This document shows, in pieces, positions 54,001 to 64,000 of a DNA stretch of 64,000 nucleotides (positions are counted from its first letter, which is position 1; every line of letters begins with the position of its first letter). The translations under genes were made by a program, and so were the position numbers. Location: NCBI RefSeq assembly GCF_032362555.1, contig NC_083509.1:6223001-6287000 (forward strand). The letters run 5' to 3'. The notes under the pieces were generated by a model. That model searched no databases. It worked only from the letters and a program-made list of their open reading frames with translations, and had not been told where the DNA came from. Source of the DNA: Amyelois transitella. Lineage: Eukaryota > Arthropoda > Insecta > Lepidoptera > Pyralidae.

Positions 54001-57000
54001 TTGAAATCAATTTTGACGACATTTAGTGTACATTATGTACCTACTTATCGGTAATAACTTTATCAAAAGAAAATTAGAAGACTAAACCCGGATAGATTAT
54101 GTATTTATTAAATTACATCACTACAATACATTGTGTATTTATTATTATTTTGACGCAATATGCCAAGCTATCTATCTGATATTCTAAAAGGAGGAGATAT
54201 ACAATATTTAATGATCCCATTTAATGCGTTTGTATCATGTTAAGTATTGGAATCCAATGTCACTGCGCAAGGGTAACATCTGACAGCCATAAATAACTGT
54301 TATCAGGCTCCGATGGACCATACGGGTGATATGAAAAACTCTATACTTATTTGTTGAAGCAAATTAAATTTAGTTAACTCATTAACAAGCGCTACCAATT
54401 TTCGATTGTTGTTTTATTTTTAAGTTATTAAGTTTTTATTAACTTAATTGTCATTAAAAAAAAAGGAAATAACTACTAGGTTTACAAAAACAAAATAATA
54501 TAAAGAAATAATTAACTTTAATATGTAGGCACGTTATAAATAAAAAAATGGTAAATTCAATTTCGATCGTAGTATTATATATAATTAGTATCTAGTATAA
54601 TTTTATTATTATAAAGTAGATACAGGTAACATTTCCAAGTTATCGCTATGCTCAATGGCCAGGCAACAGGCGCAGGCCCTTTGTCGCTGTAACACGTTAG
54701 GGTCACCGTTGGTCAATGGCAATTACAGCTTTACGGTTAACTGAGGTGTTTAGCTCAGTTATTTTATTTTATGCTAGGAATTTTTTAGAAAATACATCGA
54801 GTGTATCAAGAGTGTATAATGTTCTATTCCTATTTGAAATTTTATTTGAACTATGATAAATATCTTCAGTGTAATAAGTTTCTCGGTGTAAAAGCTTACA
54901 CACACCGACAGGACCTCATAAATATCTATAAAGACACGTAAATACGCAGGATACCAAAATATCCGCACATATGGCGTCCATTACCTATGGCTATTAAGGC
55001 AGCTGGATCAGATTTAAATTGCTGATAAAAGCATTCATATAAATTTACTTAATTTTTATATGATTAACCACTTTATGCCTGAAAATAGTTCTACATACTG
55101 ACAATAAAAATAAAATCGAATATTTAAATAAAGTTGAATTTAACTAAGAGTTATTTCAATTCAACATGTTTAACTGGACACACGTGCTCCTAAGCATTTA
55201 GATTTGCATATTAAACTTTAACGTGTAACTGGTTACGAGTTATCCCTCTGTACATAATCTTCAATTGAAATTTATTTAATTTTCAGCCGCTGTGATGCAT
55301 AGTAACTTTGTGTTATCTAAAAGTATTTCAAATATTTGACAACGGGAGTGGTCGAGGGTCAGTGGCTGAGGGAAGGGCCTGCGCGGGCGCAAGGTGTGCG
55401 CGATATCAGTGCGCAAGCGGCATGTGCGCGTTCCGATACACGCGTCGTCCACCCCTAACACGCTACGTCCTGTAGCCATTATAAACAAAGGGAGGAACGC
55501 ATTATAAACACGCATTGAACGATTGACCCCACACCTACCTATCAAAATTTACGTGCAAAAAAAATGCGTGGCTGAAAATAATTATATGGAGTTTTAGGTC
55601 GTTTACTCCGAGCATATACATAAGATTTACTCGTATGTTACAGAGTCTAAAACAAAATTGGTTTAAAGTTAAATGTTAGTAGTTTAATGAAATCTATAGT
55701 TTAATGAACAAATAGTCCTAAAATGATAAATGATGAAGTAATAAAATTTCGTAGTAGAATCCGCAAATATGTTGAGTTTTTTTGTGTTATTTTCGTAGAA
55801 ATTGGAATAACACTGGTCATTTTAGATATTTGTAATAAGTTATTAATTTCTATTATCTGAATGAACATTTACTATTTTGGCATACTTAGTTAAGTAAAAT
55901 AAGCAAATCATAAGTAATCCACTTGTGAAATCCGCTTTCAAATTTTTAGGATTTTTTTTAATATACATACACTCTATTTTTATTGTCTTAATATGTGTAT
56001 TGATTAAGTAGGCAGAGCCAACAGCTGGATGGATAAGAATACAATATTCAACAATTTACTGTCAAAACACTTACCAGTATAACATACGGAGGTGAGAGTA
56101 AGTGCATGAGTGCGGACCAGAGGATTTCCTCGGCCCCACGGCACTCGCGCCAAGAACGGCTCCACAAAGTCGAAGGCGGTAGCTATCGACAGTTGCCAGT
56201 TCAACCGTTGCAAAAGCATAACTTCCCATTGCTACAAGAAAAAAAAACATTATGTTATTAATTCAATAGCGTATGTTTTTATTTTACGAAAGTTGCTATA
56301 CTACATTCTCAATTAGATCCTACTCGATTTAGCTCAACCCAAGGGCGCGACCCCGTGTGAACATTAAAATCATTTTGAAAGAAGATTCGCAGTTCTATTC
56401 ATCGATCGCTTTAATTTATATGCTTCGCAATTACAGTACGCTTGTTAGGTGTATTGAAGAAAGGACAAATACGTATTCTTAACAGTTGAGTCGTAACCGT
56501 CATACTTGATGAATTTGGCGGAAACCGCAAAAGTAGCAAATCGTATTACAAAAATAGTAAGTAAAGGGAGAGGCCATGGGACCTAAATTTTTTGCGCTGG
56601 GAACTCCTATGAAATTAAAATAATAAGGGTCGATTTACACGAAGTAAGTAATAAGGCTGCTGGGATTGGGAAGCACCATAAAAGTTTGGCTTCTTTTATT
56701 TTCATCGATAAGTTGTAGCCGTTGTATGATAAACAAGGGTGAATGACATCATCTAACAATAATCTTAGTCTTCAAGTTCATTAAATTAAACTCAGATATC
56801 TTGTTGAAGTGGACATTTAGATAACAATTATTTTGACTGTGTTTACGTTGTTCGTATAATGTGACTAATTCTGTGCTTGTATATCCAACACACTTCAATT
56901 CATTAGTTAATTGAAGTGAATAAAAGAGGCGCAGAAGTTTGGAATAATGTCATGCGTCACTGATGCATTAATACGACTGACCCGACGAATTATGAGACCA

Positions 57001-60000
57001 ATGACGGTATGTATGTGAAAGTAGTAGGAGCTGTAGGTCGGGAACCATATGACGTCATTAAGAATGCGTGGCGGCGACATATCGCGATCATCGGCCGAAT
57101 TAATTGCAAGGAAATGTGTGACTACGCTGCCATACGGGGTCTCAAAGTAAAAACAACAGGGCTTTCTCACGATCTACCAAATTATCATATTATCCATTTT
57201 AGTATCTCATGGAATTATGTAAGAAGTTCCGTAGGTGAACGTATCTGCAAAGGGAATTATATTTAATTTATGTAACGTTATTTGTTGGCATGTTTAAAAT
57301 CACCTAATGGGGTGGTTTTGGCTGGCAGAGGCGTGAGAATTGGGCGACATAAGTCATATTTAGTGACATACCAAACCTAATTGATTCAGTCACACCTGCC
57401 CATGTTGGTAACATTATTACAATTATGTCATTTTTGTTCGCACTGTAACCACATTGTGGGAACCGGGGACTTGCCATTGACAATTTTAGGTAGGTAAGGT
57501 ACTTACCTACTTTTTAATATTTTCAGAACCATTGGAAGCATTAGGTGAACAATACTAATGTTATCGCTGATCGTGGCCCGTGCCCACATTTCCGTCGGAA
57601 GCATGTAAGAAAGCAATTCGATATCGTCACAGGCTTGTAGCTTACTTAAGAAGGGAGACTATAAGTGCCTTGGTCACTACACTATAGTGCGTCAAGGAAG
57701 AGGTAATTGCCGGAAACTAACATGCGACTTGGAGGAAACGGGGAATATAAAGACCTCTTAGGGGTGAAGGAGTGACATTTGACTCAACTAATCGAGTTCA
57801 TTCACAGAGAAATCAAAACAAAGAATAACCTGCGGTCGTGGCAGGATGTAAGGTGCATGGCTTCATAGGAATCACTTGACCTTTTCGTGCCTTTCACGTA
57901 TCTATGTGTATTGTTGATCTCATAAATTCCTGAGCGAGAGATAATTTGTATTAATATTTTCTGTTCAAAATTAGAGTAGGCATCTAATTTGAATTCTCAA
58001 AAAATTCAAGCTAAATTGGACTTTAACACTGCCTACTTAGAGACGAAGTCATAAATGTAAATATTTTAGAACCACGTGGTTCTTTACTATTACAAGTCCT
58101 TACTTAAGAAAACATCACGTGACTCCTTAGTCACGTGATGTTTTCTTAAGTGAAAGTCTACTTTTATTCAAACCACACATTCCTATGTAATGATAATTAG
58201 ATAAGTACATGTAATGAATGGTCTAAACCCACAGAAACATTGTTTACGTTTTGAAATGCACCGAATTTATCTTGTTTTGTATCGGGTCGTATCGTCAAGT
58301 AAGTAAAGCTATGGTATTCATATCAGACTATCAAAAAATTTAAAATGATAATCTGTCAAAACAAAAAACCGGGAATCAGACTGGAAGGACCAAGAGCTAG
58401 GAACAACCAAATAAATTACTGACTAGATAAACTTACCCTGACTTCATGTGGGTACACGGAGTTGTCTGTGTAGGCGCAGAGTAGGTCCACCGGTAGTGGG
58501 TGACATTGACGAAACTTGGAGGCGAGAAGCAACGCGGTGACTGCAAGCAGTTGCAGCTGTTGTCGGGAAATTGCACGCTGGGCCAGAAACCGGTCCATGT
58601 AGCTCACGGCCAGGGGAAACACCTGCTCTTCGCACTGCTGTTCCTCGCAAACCTGATTGCCAATAAATGCACCTTTACTACAAACGCATATAGCTTTAAG
58701 TTTGTTTTGTAAACATGTTTTTGTCCTTCAACTCGTTATGATATTTTGCTATACTGAAGTTGAATGCAGAAATGTAGCTGTAAAATTAAGTCTAAGGGTG
58801 GCGATAAAGTATATGCAAGCCCAATTATAAACTTGTTTGGGATAAATATTTTTAATACTATAAAGCGCTAAGGATTATCTTTATCAGCTATCTAGTTTAC
58901 CTTTATCATTTAAGTATATTCAGCCTTTTAATTATGGTGTTATGTAATAATATTCAAGTAGGTTTAACTCCCACTACCTACTCATTAGTTGAAGGAATCT
59001 ACCAGCTTTCTAAGTAGTAAGCTAGGTACTATTTACCAAATGGTTTCATAAGAAAACACGAATTTATGGCTTCTTTTATCTCTCATGATAATAGAAAATT
59101 TAAGATACGATTACTAAAAGCCTCTATCTATTCATAATTAATCAATATTCATAGTCCCTTCACAATTTATCCGATAGAATTTTGAAAGTTTATTGTTGCA
59201 TTCTGATGTTGTCGCAAGTTTGTGTAGTTTTTACCTGCCGCAAGTACTTTCAGTTAAAGCATTAAGATTCCCGTGTGCATCCAAGAGGTAAGTTGAGCAA
59301 AAAATCAAGTAAAAAAGGTTTCCGTTGACGGGCGTTTCTAAGGGCTCCTATCTAGTCTGACACCGAAGCAAGTTTCCCAATCGCTTTTCTATTGAGCATT
59401 ACATCTTAAGTCGACATTTAAGCCAAGGATATTTTGACATTTTTAGAAATAGATAGCTTCATATAATAATAATGTTTACAACTTTCTTGATATGAAAATA
59501 AGACACAAAAATATATATAATAATATAATGTTTCTTAAAATTACAGCTACAAACGGTTCTTTCTATTTTTAGTATCGTAAAAAGTAATTTATGGGTTATC
59601 CATAACCGTCCCACAAAGATACTCTTGTATACATGTAGAATACCCCGCAAGTACCACGGGCTCCTCACCAAAGAGGTAAACAATGTAACCGGGACTAACA
59701 CGAGGAGGAATAAGAGTAGAATAGACAAGGTGGAAGTTTGAGGAACAGAGAGTGGATAGATAGTAGATGTATATAATTAGATATTGCAGAATCCGAAAGT
59801 GTCAGGTTGCTACACATTTTAGGATAGTCCCTTGACCGTCTTCTACGATAAATGCAGAAACAAAGCATCTAGTGCAGTCTTAAGTTTTTTATTTAGACTA
59901 GAATGGAAACAAAATAACTAAACAAGAATTGACAGATGCAGGTAGAATCCAAATAATATTAGTCATCTTCATATATCGAGAACAATCTCATTTATTTAAA

Positions 60001-60374
60001 AAAAATCTCACTCATAGGTAATTATTTACGACTCAGTACGGTGATAGTGGTCGATGACATTTAAAAGCGGTCGCTCACGGAAGTTTAATTATCTATTGTA
60101 TTGATATAAGATGTGTTAAGAATATTGAACATAAGTTAGATAATCTCACCTCCAACATCCACGTTGTGACCACTTTTCGCATAAAAGGCTGTATGTCAAT
60201 TTGCACATTTTGGAAGTAGTCAGTGTGCAGAGCATGCAGCCTCTCCAAGTCCATCAGGTTGAGTAGAACACGAGGGTCCCGATCCAAAACTCTGTCTGGA
60301 CCTGCTACACACATGTCGACTGCCCTTCTGCTGCTGCTAGAATTCTCCAAGTTTTCGCCACAGGACAAATCCAT
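50816..60374 (-). CDS. CycD: G1/S-specific cyclin D, 4 exons
   Basis: Regulatory partner of Cdk4/6 that promotes growth and G1 progression by phosphorylating Rb-family proteins. Joining 60150..60374, 58437..58652, 56075..56231 and 50816..51099 gives 882 bases and 293 residues, the length of vertebrate D cyclins and shorter than fly CycD as I recall it. Residues 3-7 (LSCGE) form the LxCxE pocket-binding motif. The N-terminal cyclin box covers about 50-148 (RKVVTTWMLEVCEEQQCEEQ, VFPLAVSYMDRFL, ASKFRQ, YTDNSVYP); Lys121 and Glu150 correspond to the CDK-contact pair. The C-terminal box (about 150-255) begins QWEVMLLQRLNW. The tail ends LPDTPTDVQDVRF, matching the TPTDVRD degron of CCND1; the phospho-threonine equivalent is Thr284. 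ATG 60374 is chosen because it has good context (A at -3, G at +4) and just precedes LxCxE. Confidence 0.96.
51370..51540. promoter_or_regulatory. Intronic island in cyclin D intron 3
   Basis: cgtgcatcggacgagcaagg, cgcagcgggcgcaggtagac and acaggtggctcggacacc. Non-repetitive and of higher GC. Weak enhancer candidate. Confidence 0.25.
53090..53420. promoter_or_regulatory. GC-rich island in cyclin D intron 3
   Basis: cgcgagggacgtctcggaag, gggtcggccgggacgccagg, cgcgccgagacggtctttg and gactcggccgggagtcggga. Two overlapping plus-strand frames of 72 and 85 codons cross it but have no recognisable family. Possible alternative promoter or enhancer. Confidence 0.3.
56075..56231 (-). CDS. CycD: Cyclin D exon 3 (start of C-terminal cyclin box)
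   Basis: Acceptor cttgtag precedes CAA TGG GAA. It encodes 148-199 (QWEVMLLQRLNWQLSIATAF, DFVEPFLARVPWG, THALTLTSVCYT) plus one base; donor GTAAGT at 56074. Confidence 0.95.
57000..57265. promoter_or_regulatory. Intronic island with a CRE and an 18S-like tail
   Basis: TGACGTCA at 57050..57057 (CREB/ATF site), then gcgtggcggcgacatatcgc, gatcatcggccgaattaatt and, at 57227..57240, ttccgtaggtgaac, which equals the conserved 3' end of 18S rRNA. Higher GC than its flanks. Function inferred. Confidence 0.3.
58068..58151. promoter_or_regulatory. Palindrome plus hairpin carrying three CACGTG E-boxes
   Basis: AGAACCACGTGGTTCT at 58068..58083 is a perfect 16-base palindrome. At 58102..58124 and 58129..58151 are perfect 23-base inverted arms with loop CCTT; each arm contains TCACGTGA. 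CACGTG cores sit at 58073, 58116 and 58132. CACGTG is bound by bHLH factors such as Myc/Max and Clock/Cycle. Binding here is inferred, not shown. Confidence 0.55.
58437..58652 (-). CDS. CycD: Cyclin D exon 2 (core of N-terminal cyclin box)
   Basis: Acceptor gcaatcag precedes GTT TGC GAG. It encodes 76-147, including VCEEQQCEEQVFPLAVSYMD, LLAVTALLLASKF and YTDNSVYPHEVR. 216 bases, phase 0 at both ends; donor GTAAGT. Confidence 0.96.
58653..60149 (-). other. CycD: Cyclin D intron 1
   Basis: Phase 0, GTGAGA at 60149 to gcaatcag at 58653. AT-rich; a very degraded family A scrap (tgtcaggttgctacacattt) near 59800; nothing else visible. Confidence 0.8.
60150..60374 (-). CDS. CycD: Cyclin D exon 1 (LxCxE, start of cyclin box)
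   Basis: ATG at 60372..60374, MDLSCGENLENSSSSRRAVD, LDRDPRVLLNLMDLERLHAL and FMRKVVTTWMLE: 75 codons, phase 0, donor GTGAGA. A GTG nine bases upstream extends the frame but is not used as a start in eukaryotes. Confidence 0.95.
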
Positions 60375-60620
60375 TTTGATCACTTTTCAAACACTTAGAA
60401 TAGGTACACGACAATCCCACAAAGTTAATCGAAAAGTAAAGTTCTAAACTCGCGCAATTTTTCTTCCGTTTGTTTACAAAGTTTCTCAAAGTAGAGCTAA
60501 CTACCGCACAACCGCCCTACGAGCGGTTCACATCGAGTGTAACTTCGAGTGCATCGGAACGTGCGCGTACGCACAACTCGCCCCTCCAAATTCCCTTACA
60601 GGAGAACCCTTTGAAAAACG
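60375..60620 (-). promoter_or_regulatory. CycD: Cyclin D 5' UTR and promoter region
   Basis: Upstream of the start the sequence becomes richer in CG (cgcccctccaaattccc, gtgcgcgtacgcacaactcg, an 11-base palindrome-like gtgcgcgtacgcac). No TATA box is evident. The transcription start is not determined. Confidence 0.4.
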
Positions 60621-60954
60621 GTCAAGCGTGAGTCAAGATAGTATAAAGTAGAGTTGCGGGTTTACTTTATTGAGCATATTTCATATAAATACTTTTTATG
60701 TAGTTACTGTAACTTTAGGAACGAAATAAAAGCGAACCGAACGTGTTGAAAATACCTAACCTGCAAATAATCTCTCGAAAGCATTATAAATTAACATCTA
60801 CATCATACACTAGCTTTAGCCCACGGCTTTGCTCGCACAAAAGCATACTATCACAAATCTATCATTTATCCATCATATAAAATAAATGTGGCAAAAAATA
60901 ATCAACTGACACACGTTTTTAGGAAAATATAGCCTTGTCATAGCCCCATCGAGC

Positions 60955-61310
60955 TGCTTTTTAGGATTTCGTACCTAAATGGTAAATCGGGATCCTATTA
61001 CCAACTCTCCGCTGTCTGTCAGCCTGTCTGTTTGTGCGTCTACCCGTCTGTCTGTCACTAGGCTGTATCTCATAAACCGTGATGGCAAAAATTATGTATT
61101 TCCGTTGCCGCTATAAAAATAAATTACTAAAAATTAAAATTTACTTATATATTACCTTTCAAAATAAATAATTAAATAACAATAAAAAAAATGATGGGGG
61201 GGCTCCCATGCAACGAACGTAATTTTTAATACTTGTTTAAGTAACAAACGTGATGATAGTAAGGAACCCTAAGTATGCGAGTCTGACACGCACTTGGCCG
61301 CTTTTTTAGT
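60955..61310 (+). repeat. Dispersed repeat ending CGAGTCTGACACGCACTTGG
   Basis: Begins tttaggatttcgtacctaaa, contains gtctgtcagcctgtctgttt, cactaggctgtatctcataa, accgtgatggcaaa and tttccgttgccgctataa, and ends gaaccctaagtatgcgagtc, then gcacttggccgctttttt. A common lepidopteran non-coding repeat. Confidence 0.75.
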
Positions 61311-61378
61311 TTTATGCGCACGAAGAGATAAACAAAAATAATTTTAATGTTAAAACGTTTGTAGGTACCTACTATCCT

Positions 61379-61490
61379 ACTCTTCAATTCCATCATTAAG
61401 CCAAACAGCTGAACGTGACCTATCAGTCTTTTCAAAACTGCGTCTGTCTACCCCGCAAGGGATATAAACGTGATTTTGTATATGTAAACT
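61379..61490 (-). repeat. Family A SINE-like fragment, minus strand
   Basis: tcttcaattccatcattaag, ccaaacagctgaacgtgacc, tatcagtcttttcaaaactg, ctgtctaccccgcaagggat match the family 5' half in reverse complement. Confidence 0.85.
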
Positions 61491-61967
61491 ACCTACCTAC
61501 TCTTTGCCAACGTTTGTCTGCTTTTTCGTCTGGTGGATAAAGCTAAGAATGGCTTTTGAACTGACTCAAACTAATAATTTCGACATAACAACTTTCTTCA
61601 AGAGTAATTTTGTTACAATTTACAACACTGCTATGTTATAAAATAATAATAAAAATATGTAAAAAAAACAATTATAATAAAATAAAAATGACAATAGCAC
61701 AATGAGGTCCTGTTGATTCGGAGGGCGCATGACTGCAGAGGTATGGGAGGGCTGAGGACAGCTGCGCGTGCGCCGGCTGCGCATGAGCCGGTTGACATAT
61801 TATTACAAATCCGGGCACACCTGATCTTGAGACCAGTCATTATTCTAATTTCATTCTCTTTCCAGACTCTATTGTATAATTAAGTACGCGTGCCATATAT
61901 CCCTTTTTATTCCAAAAGTAACTTGCTTGTATTTTAATTGGACCAGTTCAATATTGTTCTACTACAA

Positions 61968-61980
61968 TTTATTATTTATT
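61968..61980 (-). terminator. UQCR11: Poly(A) signals of UQCR11
   Basis: Two AATAAA hexamers on the minus strand (tttatt at 61968..61973 and 61975..61980) lie 34-46 bases after the stop. Confidence 0.6.
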
Positions 61981-62013
61981 ATTGCTTTATATAACACGAC
62001 TTGTTCAAAATTG

Positions 62014-62196
62014 TTATTCACAGCCTGGTTTCTTTTCTTTACTCCAATCAAACTTAGAATTGTAATAGGGTAAATATCCAACGACAGCCTTCCAGTCGGT
62101 TATGTAACACATGCCGATAAACGAAGCTAAGCCAAAACATATAGCTGTCGCAGTGAATCCGCTCAGCTGGTCCAGCTGCTTTTTGCCAAGTATCAT
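62014..62196 (-). CDS. UQCR11: Cytochrome b-c1 complex subunit 10 (UQCR11, 6.4 kDa)
   Basis: Small inner-membrane subunit of respiratory complex III, associated with the Rieske protein in the known structures. The 60-residue product has a basic N-terminus (MILGKKQLDQL), one transmembrane helix at about 13-32 (GFTATAICFGLASFIGMCYI) and the family hallmark TDWKAVVGYLPYYNSKF, comparable to TDWR..LDWVPYINGKF in human. It lacks a cleavable presequence, as in the family. The C-terminus DWSKEKKPGCE is a few residues longer than the 56-residue mammalian protein. It is a single exon with two AATAAA signals soon after the stop. It is too short to exclude a different tiny mitochondrial protein, but TDW..V..PYY..KF is distinctive. 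Confidence 0.85.
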   Translation of the reverse strand: MILGKKQLDQLSGFTATAICFGLASFIGMCYITDWKAVVGYLPYYNSKFDWSKEKKPGCE

Positions 62197-62619
62197 GATG
62201 ATTAATAAGTGTAAGCGGCGATTTCAAACATTAAAATTGGGAATTATTGCTTAAACGTCAAAAGCTATCAATTATGTCAACTTTCAAAGACTTTCGCATC
62301 AATTCAGAAGGAGGATTTAAGTAGGTACCTAGCAGTAGTTATAAGTAGTGTCCGGTCAAAACTATGCACAAATTTAAAAACATTACTTGCAGAAACTATC
62401 CCATAATCCAACGCTACAGAACGGATAGAAGAATGGCGTACCTACATAAGACGAAGTATATTTAATAATTGTTGAGACTTTTTTTATGAAATCATACATA
62501 CCTACACAAAACAATAGATAAGTTGAAAGCGCGCTATTGTGTAGTATGACTCACTTTTTGACTGTACCTCTCCTATTCTTCGGAACTCTGTTGGAATTAT
62601 TCCCTGATTTAATTTTCTA

Positions 62620-62687
62620 AGTAATATTTTAAACGGATTAAACAGACTATGCAATGCTAGTCTGTTTAATCCGTTTAAAATATTACT
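62620..62687. repeat. Perfect hairpin with 30-base arms
   Basis: Arms at 62620..62649 and 62658..62687 are exact inverse copies (left arm begins AGTAATATTTTAAACGGATT), loop TGCAATGC. Perfect identity over 30 bases implies a recent or replicative origin. Confidence 0.9.
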
Positions 62688-63254
62688 ATTTAGTTATTAT
62701 TTAAAAAAACTAAGCTTTATGTTATGACCTAAACTAAGATATTTTTCACTTATTAAAACTACATGGGTAGACAAGAAATCCATATTTCCCTTAGATGTTT
62801 AAAATTATGTTACAGATATTAATCTTCACGTATTTAAATTTGCCTGCCCACGACCGTAACTAAACTTACTCGTAACATTTGGTATTCGTCTGGGATTGCC
62901 CGAGTGGACAGTTCCCGCGGTATCGGAATCGTCCAGACCACGCCACATGCCATAGTCGAATTACGAGACCGCCATGTAACCACTAATTATAATTTGTCAA
63001 CCCATCCCATCTACTTTTCGTTACATTTAACGATTAGAATTTAGCGCAGTATCTGTGTTCCCACATTAGTATCTAAGTAATTGTAAGAGGTAAATGTTTA
63101 ATGATATTTACTTATCATTATTACGTGAACTTATATATATATAATATATACCTAATATGATGTAGAATAGAAGTTAAAAAAAACAACAAATAAATTACCT
63201 ACCCGACCTTTACTACCTAAAATGAAACCCAACGAGATAGCTAGATACATACCC

Positions 63255-63530
63255 ACATACAATCAATCAATGCTTTTTGCGGGATAGACAGAGCCACAAG
63301 TCTCGAAAAGACTGCTATCACGCTTATACGAGTACGTTACATCAAGTTACTATACCTACTAAAAAGTAAACTTGCCGCTCAACAGTACGATTTAATGATG
63401 AAATTGAAATTCAAATAGTGATAGGTTGCTAGCCCATCGCCTTAAAGAAGAACTCCAAGTTTAGTAACCTTTCCTTTGATTGACTTTTCAAACTGCACGG
63501 ACGAGAAGCGATTGGAACATGTACCTACTT
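63255..63530 (+). repeat. Family A SINE-like copy, diverged and interrupted
   Basis: tttttgcgggatagacagag, ccacaagtctcgaaaagact, then a non-matching insert of about 75 bases, then tgatgaaattgaaattcaaa, tagtgataggttgctagccc and atcgccttaaagaag. Confidence 0.75.
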
Positions 63531-64000
63531 AATGTTTTAAAATCTGTGGCTGGAACACATTTTGTTTTCTCTTTGTTTTCAGACCAGCATGTATACCTAC
63601 TAATGCAGATAAGTTAGATATAACGGTCACCTACACAAGATTGACCAAAAACTAAATAATATCGGGAACTATATTTTCTATCACCAAAATTTATATTTGT
63701 CATCAAGTTGTATCACCTAATAAATAGATCTATCGCCACGAAATATTTTCGTTCTCAGATAAACAAAAATTGTTCCCAGGTATGAATTATCAAATTAATG
63801 TTAATATATGTGTAAAATAAGAGATCGATAACCAATAAAATTATATTGAATTACATGAATATAAACTTCGTTCTTATAATAATAGTTTTGTTACTTAAAT
63901 AATAGCTCTGTGCTCAGAATGGTAGATCTGCCACCAAATAAATCGATTATCGATCCCTGACTGCGACTCCTTTTTATTTGATATTTTGTCACCAATACAG

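Larger units (their letters stand above)
51100..56074 (-). other. CycD: Cyclin D intron 3 (about 5 kb)
   Basis: Phase 1, GTAAGT at 56074 to gtcaacag at 51100. AT-rich with GC-rich islands at 51370..51540, 52100..52220, 53090..53420 and 55360..55470, and a small family A scrap (gtaggcagagccaacag) near 56010. No additional exon is required by the frame. Confidence 0.85.
56232..58436 (-). other. CycD: Cyclin D intron 2
   Basis: Phase 0, GTAAGT at 58436 to cttgtag at 56232. It carries the E-box hairpin cluster at 58068..58151, a CRE-containing island at 57000..57260, and otherwise AT-rich unique sequence. Confidence 0.85.
60621..61960. other. Intergenic region between cyclin D and UQCR11
   Basis: Contains the repeats at 60955 and 61379 and a short GC-rich block at 61725..61815 (cagctgcgcgtgcgccggct). 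No supported gene. Confidence 0.5.
62197..64000. other. Region upstream of UQCR11, no supported gene
   Basis: UQCR11 promoter sequence, a 68-base hairpin (62620..62687), a degenerate family A copy, and AT-rich DNA. No open frame of interest. Confidence 0.5.

Noticed and set aside
60375..60383. GTG upstream of the cyclin D start as initiation codon
   Set aside because: Eukaryotic initiation at the ATG of 60374, with strong context and directly before LxCxE, is far more likely.

Overview
The window looks like nuclear DNA of a moth or butterfly (Lepidoptera). It is AT-rich with long introns. It carries many copies of repeats I recognise from lepidopteran genomes: a SINE-like family with the core GGGGTAGACAGAGCCAACAG (called family A here), tRNA-derived SINEs, LINE remnants, and elements ending in GCGGACGAAGTCGCGGGC. 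The proteins are insect-like, and no prokaryotic operon signals are seen. The identification rests on memory of families and hand translation; no search was run.

Four genes can be reconstructed with splice sites, all on the minus strand. (1) Mp20, a 184-residue calponin/transgelin-type muscle protein (4 exons, 4293..6175), with a textbook TATA plus initiator promoter. (2) The Phox2 orthologue (PHDP in Drosophila), a 280-residue paired-like homeodomain factor (4 exons, 9603..39620), with two introns of about 16 and 10.7 kb. (3) Cyclin D, 293 residues (4 exons, 50816..60374), with the LxCxE motif and the C-terminal TPTD degron. (4) UQCR11, the 60-residue subunit 10 of respiratory complex III (single exon, 62014..62196). 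A possible fifth minus-strand gene enters at the left edge: a GC-rich first exon with 12 codons and a strong donor at 486..523.

Layout: 1..3.9 kb holds the candidate first exon plus repeats; 3.9..6.3 kb Mp20; 6.3..8.8 kb intergenic; 8.8..39.7 kb PHDP with a GC-rich promoter, its introns dotted with GC-rich islands in AT-rich sequence that look like conserved regulatory elements; 40..49 kb repeat-rich intergenic DNA; 49.1..60.5 kb cyclin D; 60.5..62 kb repeats; 62 kb UQCR11; then repeats to the end. The genes do not form a pathway. The long-intron homeobox gene with many intronic islands looks like a developmental regulatory block beside ordinary muscle, cell-cycle and mitochondrial genes.

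The most unusual observations are diverged partial copies of both homeobox-containing PHDP exons (2 and 3), each about 240-250 bp downstream of its original, with the exon 3 reading frame staying open through the copy; and a set of perfect hairpins, including one in a cyclin D intron that, with a neighbouring palindrome, places three CACGTG E-boxes within 65 bp.
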